From contig CAWIDH010000008.1 in assembly GCA_963834855.1 (NCBI GenBank), positions 122,992 to 186,991 of the forward strand: 64,000 nucleotides of DNA. Direction: 5' to 3'. Numbering within the stretch: the first letter of the stretch is position 1; the number at the start of each line of letters is the position of its first letter. The position numbers were made by a program, and so were the translations under genes. Below the pieces are notes generated by a model. That model ran no database searches. It was not told the origin of the DNA and worked only from the letters and a program-made list of their open reading frames with translations. Shown piece by piece: positions 35,751-44,693 of the stretch. This DNA comes from DATJKD01 sp963834855. Its GTDB lineage: Bacteria > Pseudomonadota > Gammaproteobacteria > Steroidobacterales > Steroidobacteraceae.

Positions 35751-35838
35751 CTTTCCATGACTGGTTTGTTATATTGACGGCGGAACTCATCCGTTGAGAC
35801 TCAGCGTGCTCGGCCGCCGGGGCCGGCGAGGAGCGACG

Positions 35839-37200
35839 ATGTCGGCGATCCTGAAGCCCACGTGGCCGATGTCACTGAATGCGCCCGCGGACAGCCTCGA
35901 GGCCAAGCAGCCCGACGTTGACAACGGGCTCACGGTGCCCGACCCCGCGCGGTTCTACTCGCGCGAGTTCATGCAGCTCGAATGGCAGCTCATGTGGCCG
36001 CGCGTCTGGCTGCTCGCAGGTGTCGTGTCCGACATCCCGGAACATGGCGATTACTCCGTGTTCGAGATCGGCGCGGAACAGATCATCCTCGTCCGCCAAG
36101 CCGACGCGTCCATCAAGGCCTTCTACAACGTCTGCCCGCATCGCGGGAATCGCATCGCTCTCAACGACCGAGGCAGCGTGGCGCAGTTCACCTGTGCGTT
36201 TCATGGCTGGCAGTTCCACTGCAACGGGCGGTTGAAGGCCGTATCGGACGAGCACGCCTTCGCGCCGTCGCTCATCGCGCATCGCCCTGGGCTGAGCGAG
36301 CTGCGCTGCGAGGTTCGCGGCGGCATCATCTTCGTCAACATGGACGGACGGGCGCCGCCGCTCGCCGAGGCGCTCGGTCTCCCGCCGGGCTATATCGAGA
36401 ACTACGAGATCGAGAAGATGCACGTCGTGCATCACGTGCGGACGGAATGGGCCGCCAACTGGAAAACGGGGGTGGACGCTTTCTACGAAACCTATCACTT
36501 GCCCTATGTACATCCGCAGACGCAGACGGTGATGGAGGACTACAGCCAGTACGACCTCTACCCGAACGGGGCCAGCCGAATGATCGTGCCGCTGTGCACG
36601 AAATCACACCGGGTGGCGGATCAGCAGTCGGTCGATGCCGACCTGCGCTTCATGATGCAGGACGCCGGCATGAACCCGGACGAATTCCGCGGGTCCGCCG
36701 CCGAGGTCCGCACAGCGATCCAGCGCTCGAAGCGAGCACGCGCCAGGAAGCTGGGTCTTACGCACTACGAGAAGTTCACCGATGGGCAATTGACCGACAG
36801 CTGGGCCACTGGCGTCTTCCCGAACGTGCAGATGGGCATGCATCCGGAAGGCGTCTTCATCATGCGCTTCCTGCCGCATGCCACCGATCCGGAGACCTTC
36901 TACTACGACACGATGATCCTCTACCGGCACGTCCCGGATCCCAACTACACCGTGCCGGCGTGGATGGGGCTGCCACCTGGCACCGACGTGTCGGGCGAAT
37001 CACGGCCCGAGACGATCCGAGTGCCACGAGGCGAAGCGCCGGGCCTCGGCGAAGTGCTCGACCAGGACTCGGAACTGCTGCCGGTCGTGCAGAAGGGATT
37101 GCGCTCGCGCGGCTTCCGCGGTCCGTTGTGGAGCGAACAGGAGCAACGCGTGCGCCACTTCCACCGGGAGCTCGATCGCTACGTCAAGGGCGAGAAATGA
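35839..37200 (+). CDS. Rieske non-haem iron oxygenase, alpha subunit
   Basis: An intact 453-residue oxygenase. The Rieske ligands are in CPHRGNRI and CAFHGWQF, 17 residues apart. The iron site is NWKTGVDAFYETYHLPYVH with bridging Asp and two His. It resembles the protein at 5729 in length, in the YSREFMQLEWQLMWPRVW entry and in the late VRHFHRELDRYV ending. GAGGAGCG precedes the ATG at 35839. It is transcribed alone from operator 5, back to back with the receptor, which suggests a role in the first attack on the imported substrate. That role is inference. Confidence 0.93.
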   Translation: MSAILKPTWPMSLNAPADSLEAKQPDVDNGLTVPDPARFYSREFMQLEWQLMWPRVWLLAGVVSDIPEHGDYSVFEIGAEQIILVRQADASIKAFYNVCPHRGNRIALNDRGSVAQFTCAFHGWQFHCNGRLKAVSDEHAFAPSLIAHRPGLSELRCEVRGGIIFVNMDGRAPPLAEALGLPPGYIENYEIEKMHVVHHVRTEWAANWKTGVDAFYETYHLPYVHPQTQTVMEDYSQYDLYPNGASRMIVPLCTKSHRVADQQSVDADLRFMMQDAGMNPDEFRGSAAEVRTAIQRSKRARARKLGLTHYEKFTDGQLTDSWATGVFPNVQMGMHPEGVFIMRFLPHATDPETFYYDTMILYRHVPDPNYTVPAWMGLPPGTDVSGESRPETIRVPRGEAPGLGEVLDQDSELLPVVQKGLRSRGFRGPLWSEQEQRVRHFHRELDRYVKGEK

Positions 37201-37207
37201 CGAGCGC

Positions 37208-38086
37208 TCAGCCCCGCCACCGATAAACCTGCCCCGCGACTTCGGCCCGGCCGTCCTCGACCAGCTTGATGGCATGCGCGCAGAGCGAGTGACGCGCCCA
37301 GTCGTGCAGCGACGCCGGCACGTCCGCGTAAACCTCCGGCAACAGCTCATCCAGCGTGGCCGAACCACGGGCCGACAGCGCGGCCACCAGTTTTGACTCG
37401 CGCCCGAGTCGGTGCGCGATCACGCGGGCGATCTCGGCCTGCGCGTCGGTGATGACGCTGCCGTGTCCGGGCGCGAGCGTAGTGACGGGCATCTCCTGCA
37501 GTCGACGCAACGACGCGAGGTAATCGCGCATCGATCCTTCAGGCGGAATGATCACGACCGTCGTGCCCTGCATCAGGTGATCGCCGGTAAAGAGCATCCC
37601 CTCGTCCTCGAGCAGGAGGCATGCGTGATTCGAGACGTGCCCCGGCGTAAGGATGACCCTGAGCCGGATTTCCGCGCTGTCGATGCGCTCGCCGTCCGCG
37701 AGCCCTGCGTCCGGGGCGTAGCTCGGATCCTGGTACGGGTCCTGCGGCGGTGGCAGCCCCAGGACACGGGCACCGGTCCGTGCGCGCAACTCGGCGGCGC
37801 CCGGCGAATGATCGGGATGCGAATGCGTGCACACGATGCGATCGATCGAGGCGCCGGCCACATCGAGGATGCGATCGAGGTGCGCGGGATCCTGCGAGCC
37901 GGGATCGATCACGATCGGCCGGTCGCGTCCGAGTACATACGTGTTGGTGCCAGGCCCGGTCAGCGGGCCCGGATTCGGCGCAACGATGCGCCACACGAGG
38001 TTCGCGATGCGCGAAATCCCGCCGGTCGTGGCAGGCGCCAGGCGATCGACGGCAATCGATGACGCGGCGGACTGCATCGCGGTCAT
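37208..38086 (-). CDS. Metallo-beta-lactamase fold hydrolase
   Basis: A 292-residue MBL-fold hydrolase of the LACTB2/glyoxalase-II-like group. The metal motif HxHxDH is in THSHPDHSPG. Further ligands are in LTPGHVSNH, TGDHLMQG and LAPGHGSVI. A winged-helix-like C-terminal domain follows (TLDELLPEVYADVP). The best start is ATG 38086; an ATG at 38077 is three codons in. It is convergent with the oxygenase at 35839. Thioester or ester hydrolysis is likely but the substrate is unknown, and membership of the catabolic regulon is not supported by any operator. Confidence 0.85.
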   Translation of the reverse strand: MTAMQSAASSIAVDRLAPATTGGISRIANLVWRIVAPNPGPLTGPGTNTYVLGRDRPIVIDPGSQDPAHLDRILDVAGASIDRIVCTHSHPDHSPGAAELRARTGARVLGLPPPQDPYQDPSYAPDAGLADGERIDSAEIRLRVILTPGHVSNHACLLLEDEGMLFTGDHLMQGTTVVIIPPEGSMRDYLASLRRLQEMPVTTLAPGHGSVITDAQAEIARVIAHRLGRESKLVAALSARGSATLDELLPEVYADVPASLHDWARHSLCAHAIKLVEDGRAEVAGQVYRWRG

Positions 38087-38354
38087 TGTGCCGAAGACTT
38101 GGCGCTCGCGCCGGGCTTGCTGGCTGCCGCGCGCGCGATCCTTCCACGTCGCCGGGCGAAGCCTCGCAATCGCATGAGGAAACGTTCGTAACTGATTGAT
38201 GTATCGTGCGATCGCGCTGCTCATCCGACAGCGTTCCGGTAACGACGGCGCGCCGGCCCACGTGCCAGCGCGCGGTGGCAACAGTTCGCTCCGGGGTTCA
38301 TCATCGGCCGGGTCCGGCGGGCGAAAACAAACTATCGGCTCGGGCGCACCTTCC

Positions 38355-39053
38355 ATGCGACTGTCCCTGCGGCGTCGTCCCCACGTCCTGCTCGTCCTCT
38401 TGCTGGTGACGATGCTGGCGATTTACCCGCTGGTGGAACGCGTGGCGGCCGGACGGGCCGCGGTGAACCTCGCCATCGTGGCCAGCATCATCGTTGTGCT
38501 GTACCGCGTAGGCGCCTCGCGCAGCGGCCTGCTGCTGCTCGCGGTTCTCGGTGCGCTCGCCGTAGCGGGGCAGGTCCTGCATTTGACGGCCTTGCCCGGG
38601 CCGCCCGGGTTCGCATCCGCGCTGGCACAGACGCTTTTCTACGCGGGCGCCGCATTCCTCATGTGCGTCTACATGCTGGGGGACACCCGCGCGACACTCG
38701 ACGAGCTCTTCGCGGCAGCGGCCGCGTTCATCCTGCTGGCGCTCGGCTGGGCCTCCGCCTTCTGGTGCATCGAATATCTCGGACCGGGCTCGTTCGTCAG
38801 CGCAAACCCGGTTCTTCCCGAACGTCGCACGTGGTTCGAGCTCCTGTACCTCAGCATGACGACGCTGTCGACCACCGGCTTCGGCGACATCGTGCCGGTG
38901 TCGAGCGCGGCTCGCGCCGCGGTGATCCTCGAGCAGTTCGCCGGCGTGCTCTACGTTGCGATCCTGATCGCGCGTCTGGCCGGGTTCGCCAGCCGGGGGC
39001 CGGCCGGCCGGGACCGGCTCCGCCCGCGCGATCCGCGGTCCGGATCGCGGTAG
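38355..39053 (+). CDS. Potassium-channel-like membrane protein
   Basis: A 232-residue protein with about six hydrophobic segments and a pore loop near the end. The filter is TTLSTTGFGDIVP, close to the K+-channel TVGYGD signature, between the fifth and last helices. The last helix is AAVILEQFAGVLYVAILIARLAG. There is no cytoplasmic RCK domain. The ATG at 38355 is the start nearest the first hydrophobic segment; longer starts add a disordered leader. The 268-base gap upstream to the MBL gene shows no clear element. Confidence 0.8.
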   Translation: MRLSLRRRPHVLLVLLLVTMLAIYPLVERVAAGRAAVNLAIVASIIVVLYRVGASRSGLLLLAVLGALAVAGQVLHLTALPGPPGFASALAQTLFYAGAAFLMCVYMLGDTRATLDELFAAAAAFILLALGWASAFWCIEYLGPGSFVSANPVLPERRTWFELLYLSMTTLSTTGFGDIVPVSSAARAAVILEQFAGVLYVAILIARLAGFASRGPAGRDRLRPRDPRSGSR

Positions 39054-39082
39054 TCTTGCGGCCGGTTGCAGGGAGTACGTCG

Positions 39083-39505
39083 ATGCAGTTGGCCTGGCTC
39101 GGTATCGCGATCGCTTCGACGGTCGCCTATCACGTCGTGCTGAAGGTCACGCCCCCGGCCGCGAGCCCGTTCCTCTCGCTCGCAGTCAGCTATGCGGCAG
39201 GGTCGCTCGTGTTCGTCCTGCTGTATGCGGCGATGCCCGGCGGATCCACGCTGCGCGCAGGCCTGCAGGCGCTCAACTGGACGAGCCTCGCGCTGGCCGC
39301 GGCCGTAGTGCTGCTCGATCTCGGGTTCCTGCTGCTCTATCGCTCGGGCTTCGACATCAGCCTGGGTCAGCTCATCACCCAATCCGCCGCCGCGATGATC
39401 CTGCTTGCCGTCGGCGTCGCGTTCTTCCGCGAAAGCCTGACGACGACCAACGTCGCCGGCATCGTGCTTTGCGTCGCGGGGCTGTGGCTGATCAATCGCC
39501 GGTAG
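39083..39505 (+). CDS. Small DMT/EamA-like membrane protein
   Basis: A 140-residue protein with four or five membrane segments. It has the half-size architecture of small DMT-superfamily proteins: QLAWLGIAIASTVAYHVVLK at the start, and NVAGIVLCVAGLWLINRR at the end, the usual EamA closing segment. Full EamA proteins carry two such repeats, so this may work as a dimer. GGGAG lies upstream of the ATG. It follows the channel gene by 29 bp. The substrate is unknown. Confidence 0.75.
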   Translation: MQLAWLGIAIASTVAYHVVLKVTPPAASPFLSLAVSYAAGSLVFVLLYAAMPGGSTLRAGLQALNWTSLALAAAVVLLDLGFLLLYRSGFDISLGQLITQSAAAMILLAVGVAFFRESLTTTNVAGIVLCVAGLWLINRR

Positions 39506-39568
39506 GCAGCCGGGATCTCCATGGACAGCGCCGCACTGCCCGGTCTGTGGTGAGCGCGTTGGCAGGTA

Positions 39569-40423
39569 ATGGAACCTTTCAACGTACTGCGCATTCTTCT
39601 GCTGATGCTTCTGATCGGCTCAGCGGTCGTTCGCGCTGAGAACACGAACGTCAACGGGCCGGACACCGTGGTTGTCCGCAGTGGCCCGCTCCAGCTTCGT
39701 GCTCTCCTGTGGCAACCGCGGGGCAAAGGGCCGTTCCCAGCGGTCCTGTTCAACCATGGGCGTGGACTCACGCCGCAGACGGAAGGTCGCGTGGCAGGCA
39801 TGACGCAGCTTGGGAGCGTCTTCGCCAATCATGGGTACGTCTTCATGGCCCTGTTTCGTCGCGGTGAAGGCCTCTCAGCTGATCAAGGGATCTTCATTGG
39901 CGACCTGTTGGAGCAAGAACGCGCGGCAAAGGGCGATGAGGCCGAGAAAAGACTGCAGGTGCGGTTGCTTGAGTCTGATCATCTCGAAGACGCCCTCGCC
40001 GGACTCGCCTCCTTGCGAACGCTCCCCGAGGTGGACCACCGGCGGATCGCGGTGGTCGGGCACTCGTTCGGAGGCTCGCTCTCGCTGCTGGTTGCCGAAC
40101 GCGACAGAGCCGTGACGGCCGCTGTCAGCTTCGCGGGTGCCGCCGGGAGCTGGGAAAGTTCGGCGGAACTCCGCGAACGGCTCCTGGCCGCGGTCGGCCG
40201 GTTAAGCGCCCCCGTTCTTTTCGTTTACACCGCAAACGACTTCTCCGTCGCGCCCGGCAAGCTACTCGATGCCGAGATGTCACGCCGCTCCAAGGTACAT
40301 CGACTCGAGGTGTTCCCGGCGTTTGGCAAGACCGCAGACGAGGGTCATGACTTCGTCTATCTCGGAATAGCGAGTTGGGAGCACGACGTGTTTGCTTTCC
40401 TGGATGAGCACATGAGGCGTTGA
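39569..40423 (+). CDS. Secreted alpha/beta hydrolase, dienelactone-hydrolase-like
   Basis: A 284-residue protein with a signal peptide (residues 1-23, LLLMLLIGSAVVRA). The alpha/beta-hydrolase fold has the strand ending FNHGRG as oxyanion region, the nucleophile elbow GHSFGG, an acid in YTANDFSVAPG, and a histidine in DEGHDFVY. Substrate and pathway are unknown. Codon choice looks less GC-extreme than in the neighbours, which may reflect a different history. It stands alone with about 60 bp before and 120 bp after it. Confidence 0.85.
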   Translation: MEPFNVLRILLLMLLIGSAVVRAENTNVNGPDTVVVRSGPLQLRALLWQPRGKGPFPAVLFNHGRGLTPQTEGRVAGMTQLGSVFANHGYVFMALFRRGEGLSADQGIFIGDLLEQERAAKGDEAEKRLQVRLLESDHLEDALAGLASLRTLPEVDHRRIAVVGHSFGGSLSLLVAERDRAVTAAVSFAGAAGSWESSAELRERLLAAVGRLSAPVLFVYTANDFSVAPGKLLDAEMSRRSKVHRLEVFPAFGKTADEGHDFVYLGIASWEHDVFAFLDEHMRR

Positions 40424-40543
40424 TCACTGGCACGGCGCACCAGCCGTCTGCCCGGCCAAGCCGATTAAGATCTTCCACACGGCGGGCAGCGGATCGCGAA
40501 GCCGGTCACGCCTGCAGAGGGCAGCCGCCGCTAACGTCGCAGC

Positions 40544-41227
40544 ATGACCAAGCGTTCGACATGCCTTGCCGTCCTCGCCTCGTTCCTGACCGCGACGGCT
40601 GCGCAGGCCGCGCCACGTGTACTCGAGGCGCGCGTGATCTCAGTCGCCGACGGCGACTCGATCACCGTGCGCGACTCGAATCAGCTCGAGCACGATGTCC
40701 GCCTGGCGGGAATCGACGCTCCCGAGCACGGCCAGCCGTACAGCAGGCAGGCAAAGCTCAGCCTGGCCCGCTCCGTTCTTGACCAGGACGTCAGGATCGA
40801 GTGGAACAAGCGTGACGACTATCGCCGCTTCGTGGCCAAGGTCTGGGTTGTCCCGACCGACGCGCCCTGCACGGCGCAGCCGTGCCCAAAGACGCTGGAT
40901 GTGGGCCTCGCCCAGGTCACGTCCGGGCTCGCCTGGCACTACAAGCGATACGCGCCAGAGCAGAGCGAGGAAGATCGACACCGTTACGCCGATGCCGAAG
41001 GCGAGGCCCGCGCGCGCAAGAGCGGGCTCTGGCAGGATCCGAACGCAGTGCCGCCCTGGGAATGGCGGCATGGTCTCGAGAACGGGCCGATCAAGAAATC
41101 ACGCTCGGACATCTGCCACGCGCCGGACAGCGCCGCGTACCGGTCCGTCAGGCACTTCAGGAGTTATCCCACGATCGAGGCCTGCATCGCGAGCGGCGGT
41201 CGCGTGGCGAAGCAGTCCGGCCGCTGA
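40544..41227 (+). CDS. Secreted thermonuclease (SNase) family protein
   Basis: A 227-residue protein with a signal peptide (residues 1-22, ending AQAA). The staphylococcal-nuclease fold shows the calcium/active-site aspartate region VISVADGDSITVRD and the diagnostic VRLAGIDAPEHGQPY with catalytic Arg and nearby Glu. A later Arg (RRFVAKVWV) fits the second catalytic position. Its C-terminal region of about 60 residues contains two cysteines (DICHAPDS and TIEACIASGG), probably a disulphide. It is expected to degrade nucleic acid in the periplasm or outside. Confidence 0.87.
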   Translation: MTKRSTCLAVLASFLTATAAQAAPRVLEARVISVADGDSITVRDSNQLEHDVRLAGIDAPEHGQPYSRQAKLSLARSVLDQDVRIEWNKRDDYRRFVAKVWVVPTDAPCTAQPCPKTLDVGLAQVTSGLAWHYKRYAPEQSEEDRHRYADAEGEARARKSGLWQDPNAVPPWEWRHGLENGPIKKSRSDICHAPDSAAYRSVRHFRSYPTIEACIASGGRVAKQSGR

Positions 41228-41248
41228 CGCCTGGCCCGACCCCGGCCC

Positions 41249-42076
41249 TCAAGGGCCGGCGGAGATCATGCGAGCCAGCAGCTCCTTCGTGAGCTTCGCG
41301 GCGACGACGGCCGTGATCCCGGTCGGGTCGAGCATCGGGTTCAGCTCGACGACATCCCCGCCGGCGAGCTTCTTTGCACGCACGCCGCCGATCACGTCGA
41401 GGATCTGCCTCACGGTGAGGCCGCCGGGCTCGGGGTGCGAGACGCCCGGCGCGTAGGCGGGATCGAGGCCGTCGATGTCGATCGATACATAGAGCGGTGT
41501 CGAGAACCTGAGCCGTGACAGGCCTCTCAGGTCGTGAGCGGGGTGAACCTCGACATCGTACTTGCGTGCCACCGCGGTCTGCTCGGGCGAGGGGCTGCGG
41601 ATGCCGACCTGTACCAGGCGATCGACGAGCCCTTCCTCGAGGATGCGTGCCATCGGGCTCGCATGTGAATAGGGGTTGCCCTCGTAGTCCGGGTACATGT
41701 CCGGGTGCGCGTCGAAGTGGAGCACGCTCAATCGCCCCCACCGTTGCGACATCGCCCGCATGACCGGGTACGTGACGGCATGATCGCCGCCGAGCAGTAC
41801 GAGCTGCGGCGTGATCGCGAGCGCGCGTGCGACGCCGCGCTCGATCGCATCGATCGGCGCCCTCACCCGCGCGCGGCTTGTGACCTTGAGGTCGCCGTGG
41901 TCGACGACCGCGTCGCTCGGCCAGACGCGGATGCCACGCTCGCTGAAGGCGTTGCCTGCCTCCGAGCCGAGCGCGCGGCGGATGACGCCCGGTGCGCGCG
42001 CAGGTCCACGACGAAAGCTCGAGTTCGCGTCGAACGGTATCCCGAGCACACCGACGGCCGGGCGGGCGCGGCTCAT
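41249..42076 (-). CDS. Ureohydrolase (agmatinase/arginase family)
   Basis: A 275-residue ureohydrolase with all manganese-site motifs: GGDHAVTYPV, HFDAHPDMYPD and SIDIDGLDPAYAPG. The N-terminus GVLGIPFDANSSFRRGPARAP matches agmatinases more than arginases. Its ATG overlaps the stop of the antiporter upstream as ATGA, so the two are coupled. Beside an AdiC-like permease, agmatine or another guanidino compound is the likely substrate, giving urea and an amine. Guanidinobutyrase or a similar activity is possible. Confidence 0.9.
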   Translation of the reverse strand: MSRARPAVGVLGIPFDANSSFRRGPARAPGVIRRALGSEAGNAFSERGIRVWPSDAVVDHGDLKVTSRARVRAPIDAIERGVARALAITPQLVLLGGDHAVTYPVMRAMSQRWGRLSVLHFDAHPDMYPDYEGNPYSHASPMARILEEGLVDRLVQVGIRSPSPEQTAVARKYDVEVHPAHDLRGLSRLRFSTPLYVSIDIDGLDPAYAPGVSHPEPGGLTVRQILDVIGGVRAKKLAGGDVVELNPMLDPTGITAVVAAKLTKELLARMISAGP

Positions 42077-43470
42077 CGGTCCGAGCTGACCTGCGGCGCA
42101 TCGAGCCGGCCGCCGATCGCGGCGGCACGGTTGCGGAAACGGCGCCACAGATAGAAGGGCAAACCGCATGCGGCGAGCGCCAGTGCCAGCAGGAATGGCT
42201 CGAGGCCGACGCCGAAGAACACGAACACCGTATAGATCGCGCCGCCGAGGCCGATCCACAGAAGCGCACGAGGCACGCCTCCGCGATCGCGTCGCCAGAT
42301 CAGCACCAGGGCCAGCGCGCAGCAGAGGTACAGCGGCAGGTTGGCGGCCGTGATGACGATCGTGAGAAACGTGAATCCCTCGACCAGCGACTTGCTGTAG
42401 TTCATCAGCGCGAGCGCGCTGGCGAGCACGCCGGTCGCGACCAGCGCGACGGCGGGCGCGCCGTACCGGTTGCACCGCGCGACCGGCTCGGGGACGAAGC
42501 CGCGTATCGCCAGCGTGCGCGTGAGTTCTCCTACAAGCATTGTCCAGCCGTTCAGGCAGCCGAGCCCGCTGATCACGACGAACAACGCGAGCCAGCGGCC
42601 GCCGCCGACATCCGACAACCGGTCGAGCACGTCGACGAACGGCGCGTTCGATTCGGCAAGCGTCGCCTGGGGCACGATGAGCATCGCGATCACCGTCACG
42701 CCGACGTAGACCAGCGCCGTGATCAGGGTACCCACGATCGTCGCGCGCGGGATCGTGCGCTCCGGGTCGTGCACCTGGCCCGCCGGGACCGCGGCGGACT
42801 CGATCCCGAGCATCGCGTACAGCACGATCGCCGAGGCCGCCATCACGGCCGGCATCGTCACCGGCGTCGTGGGCAGGTTCTGCGTGTACGCCGCCGGATC
42901 CACCACCAGCGTCCAGAGCCCGAGACCGATGATGACGGCCATCGGCGCAAGCTTGAGCACGGTCGTGACGATCTGCACCCCGCCCCCCGTGCGCACACCC
43001 AGCAGGTTCACGATCACGAAGAGCCAGATCAGCGCCACCGCAATGAGCACGGGCGGCGCGCTCCCGAGCGCGGGCAGTACCGCCGTCAGGTAGCCGACGA
43101 CGCCGACCGCGAGCGCCGCGTTCGTCACCCACACCGACACCCAGTAGCACCACATCGCGAGGAACGCGACGCCGTCGCCCTGCGTCGCCCGTACGTACTC
43201 GTAGGGCCCGTCTGCCTGCGACATTCGACGCGCGAGATTCGCGAAGATGAGCGCCAGCACCATGCTGCCGAGCACCGTGATCACCCAGGCGATCATCGCG
43301 TTGTAGCCGTAGGGCGCGAGCGACGCCGGCTGCAGGAAGATCCCCATGCCGATCGTGTTGCCGATCACGAGCGCCGTGCACATCCAGAATCCCAGCGGCC
43401 GTTTCTCCGCTACGGTCTTCGCTCCGGCAACCGTCGAACCGAGCGTCGCTTCATTCATGTCGTTGCCCAC
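42073..43470 (-). CDS. APC family amino acid/amine antiporter, AdiC-like
   Basis: A 465-residue transporter with about twelve membrane helices. The first helix has the substrate-binding break GNTIGMGIF, and the early LGFWMCTALV segment is typical of AdiC/PotE/CadB antiporters. It ends within the ureohydrolase start by four bases. It probably imports or exchanges an arginine- or agmatine-like compound for the hydrolase. An internal ATG at 43458 is an alternative start. It is divergent from the peptidase at 43518 across 47 bp. Confidence 0.88.
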   Translation of the reverse strand: MGNDMNEATLGSTVAGAKTVAEKRPLGFWMCTALVIGNTIGMGIFLQPASLAPYGYNAMIAWVITVLGSMVLALIFANLARRMSQADGPYEYVRATQGDGVAFLAMWCYWVSVWVTNAALAVGVVGYLTAVLPALGSAPPVLIAVALIWLFVIVNLLGVRTGGGVQIVTTVLKLAPMAVIIGLGLWTLVVDPAAYTQNLPTTPVTMPAVMAASAIVLYAMLGIESAAVPAGQVHDPERTIPRATIVGTLITALVYVGVTVIAMLIVPQATLAESNAPFVDVLDRLSDVGGGRWLALFVVISGLGCLNGWTMLVGELTRTLAIRGFVPEPVARCNRYGAPAVALVATGVLASALALMNYSKSLVEGFTFLTIVITAANLPLYLCCALALVLIWRRDRGGVPRALLWIGLGGAIYTVFVFFGVGLEPFLLALALAACGLPFYLWRRFRNRAAAIGGRLDAPQVSSDR

Positions 43471-43517
43471 CGTGCGGGTTTGTGTTCTGCTCGGCGCCCC
43501 TCATCCGGAGTGCCCGC

Positions 43518-44678
43518 ATGTTCCGAATCCTGCCGTTGCTGTTGCTGCTCGTATCGTCGGTCGTGCACGCCGCCGAACCCCGCGCCCGGGACCTCGGTGT
43601 GCCTTTCGATGGCACGCCCGGACCGCTGAACGCGATCACCGACGTCGCGGGCGTCACCGTGGGACAGGTCACGCTCGTCGAGGATCTCTCGGACGGACGC
43701 AAGGTGCGCACCGGCGTCACCGCGATCCTGCCGCTCGGTCGCGCGACGATCACGAGCTCCGTGTTCGCGGGATGGTTCGCGCTCAACGGCGCCGGCGAGA
43801 TGACCGGCACCACGTGGGTCGAGGAATCGGGACAGCTCGAGGGCCCGGTGCTGCTGACCAACACCCACAGCGTCGGCGCGGTGCACGCGTGCAGCGATCG
43901 CGTGGCGCGTGCGCGAGGGTGCGGCCGACGCGAGCGGCTACTGGTGGTCGACGCCAGTGGTGGCAGAGACCTGGGACGGCCACCTGAACGACATCAACGG
44001 CTTTCACGTGCGGGCAGAGCACGTCGACCGCGCACTCGACGGCGCTCGATCCGGCGCCGTCGAGGAGGGAAACGTCGGCGGCGGCACCGGCATGATCTGT
44101 CACGAGTTCAAGTGCGGGATCGGCACTTCGTCGCGACGGGTCGCGGTCTCCGATTCGCAGTACACACTGGGCGTGCTGGTGCAGGCCAACTGCCGGCCTG
44201 CGCGACAGCCTGCTCATCGCGGGCGTCCCGGTCGGCCGCCACCTGCGCGCCGATCGCATCTACTCCGAGCCCAGAGCCCGGCCAGGCCGCCGAAACGGGT
44301 TCGATCATCATCGTGGTCGCGACCGATGCGCCGCTGCTGCCGCACCAGCTCACGCGTCTCGCGCGGCGCGCGAGCCTGGGCCTCGCGCGCATGGGCAGCA
44401 GCGCAGGCAACGGCTCGGGCGACATTTTCCTCGCCTTCTCGACCGCGAACCGCGCGCCACTCGGCGGCAGCGCGGTCTCGCAAGCGACATACCTCGTCAA
44501 CGACCGGATGGATGCGCTCTTTGTCGCGACCGTGCAGGCCACGGAGGAAGCGATCACGAACGCGCTGGTCGCGGCCCGCGACATGCAGGGCACCGAGGGT
44601 CACTACGCCCGCGCGATCGACCACGACGCGCTCGTCGATCTGCTCAGGCGCTACGGCAGGCTTCCCGATCGGCGCTGA
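43518..44678 (+). pseudogene. DmpA/BapA-type P1-family aminopeptidase, three frameshifts
   Basis: A signal peptide (FRILPLLLLLVSSVVHA) precedes a P1-family peptidase. The predicted self-cleavage serine begins SIIIVVATDAPLL, and a second serine lies 38 residues on in GNGSGDIF, matching the DmpA spacing. Three single extra bases break the frame: near 43892 (restoring VHAAAIAWRVREGAADASG), 44194 (NCGLRDSLLIAG) and 44267 (YSSPEPGQAAETG). Every segment is otherwise open and well conserved, so sequence error or very recent loss are both possible. GGAG precedes ATG 43518. It would release N-terminal or beta-amino residues from peptides. Confidence 0.8.
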
Positions 44679-44693
44679 CGCCAGGCTGGTCAT

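Larger units (their letters stand above)
35502..35838. other. Divergent intergenic control region with two operator copies
   Basis: These 337 bases lie between the receptor and a Rieske oxygenase and carry no convincing gene. They hold operators 4 and 5, about 130 bases apart centre to centre, and A/T-rich stretches unusual for this GC-rich window. A partial copy of the right half-site (TGACTGGTTT) follows operator 5. This is the only region in the island with two copies, one for each direction. Confidence 0.7.
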
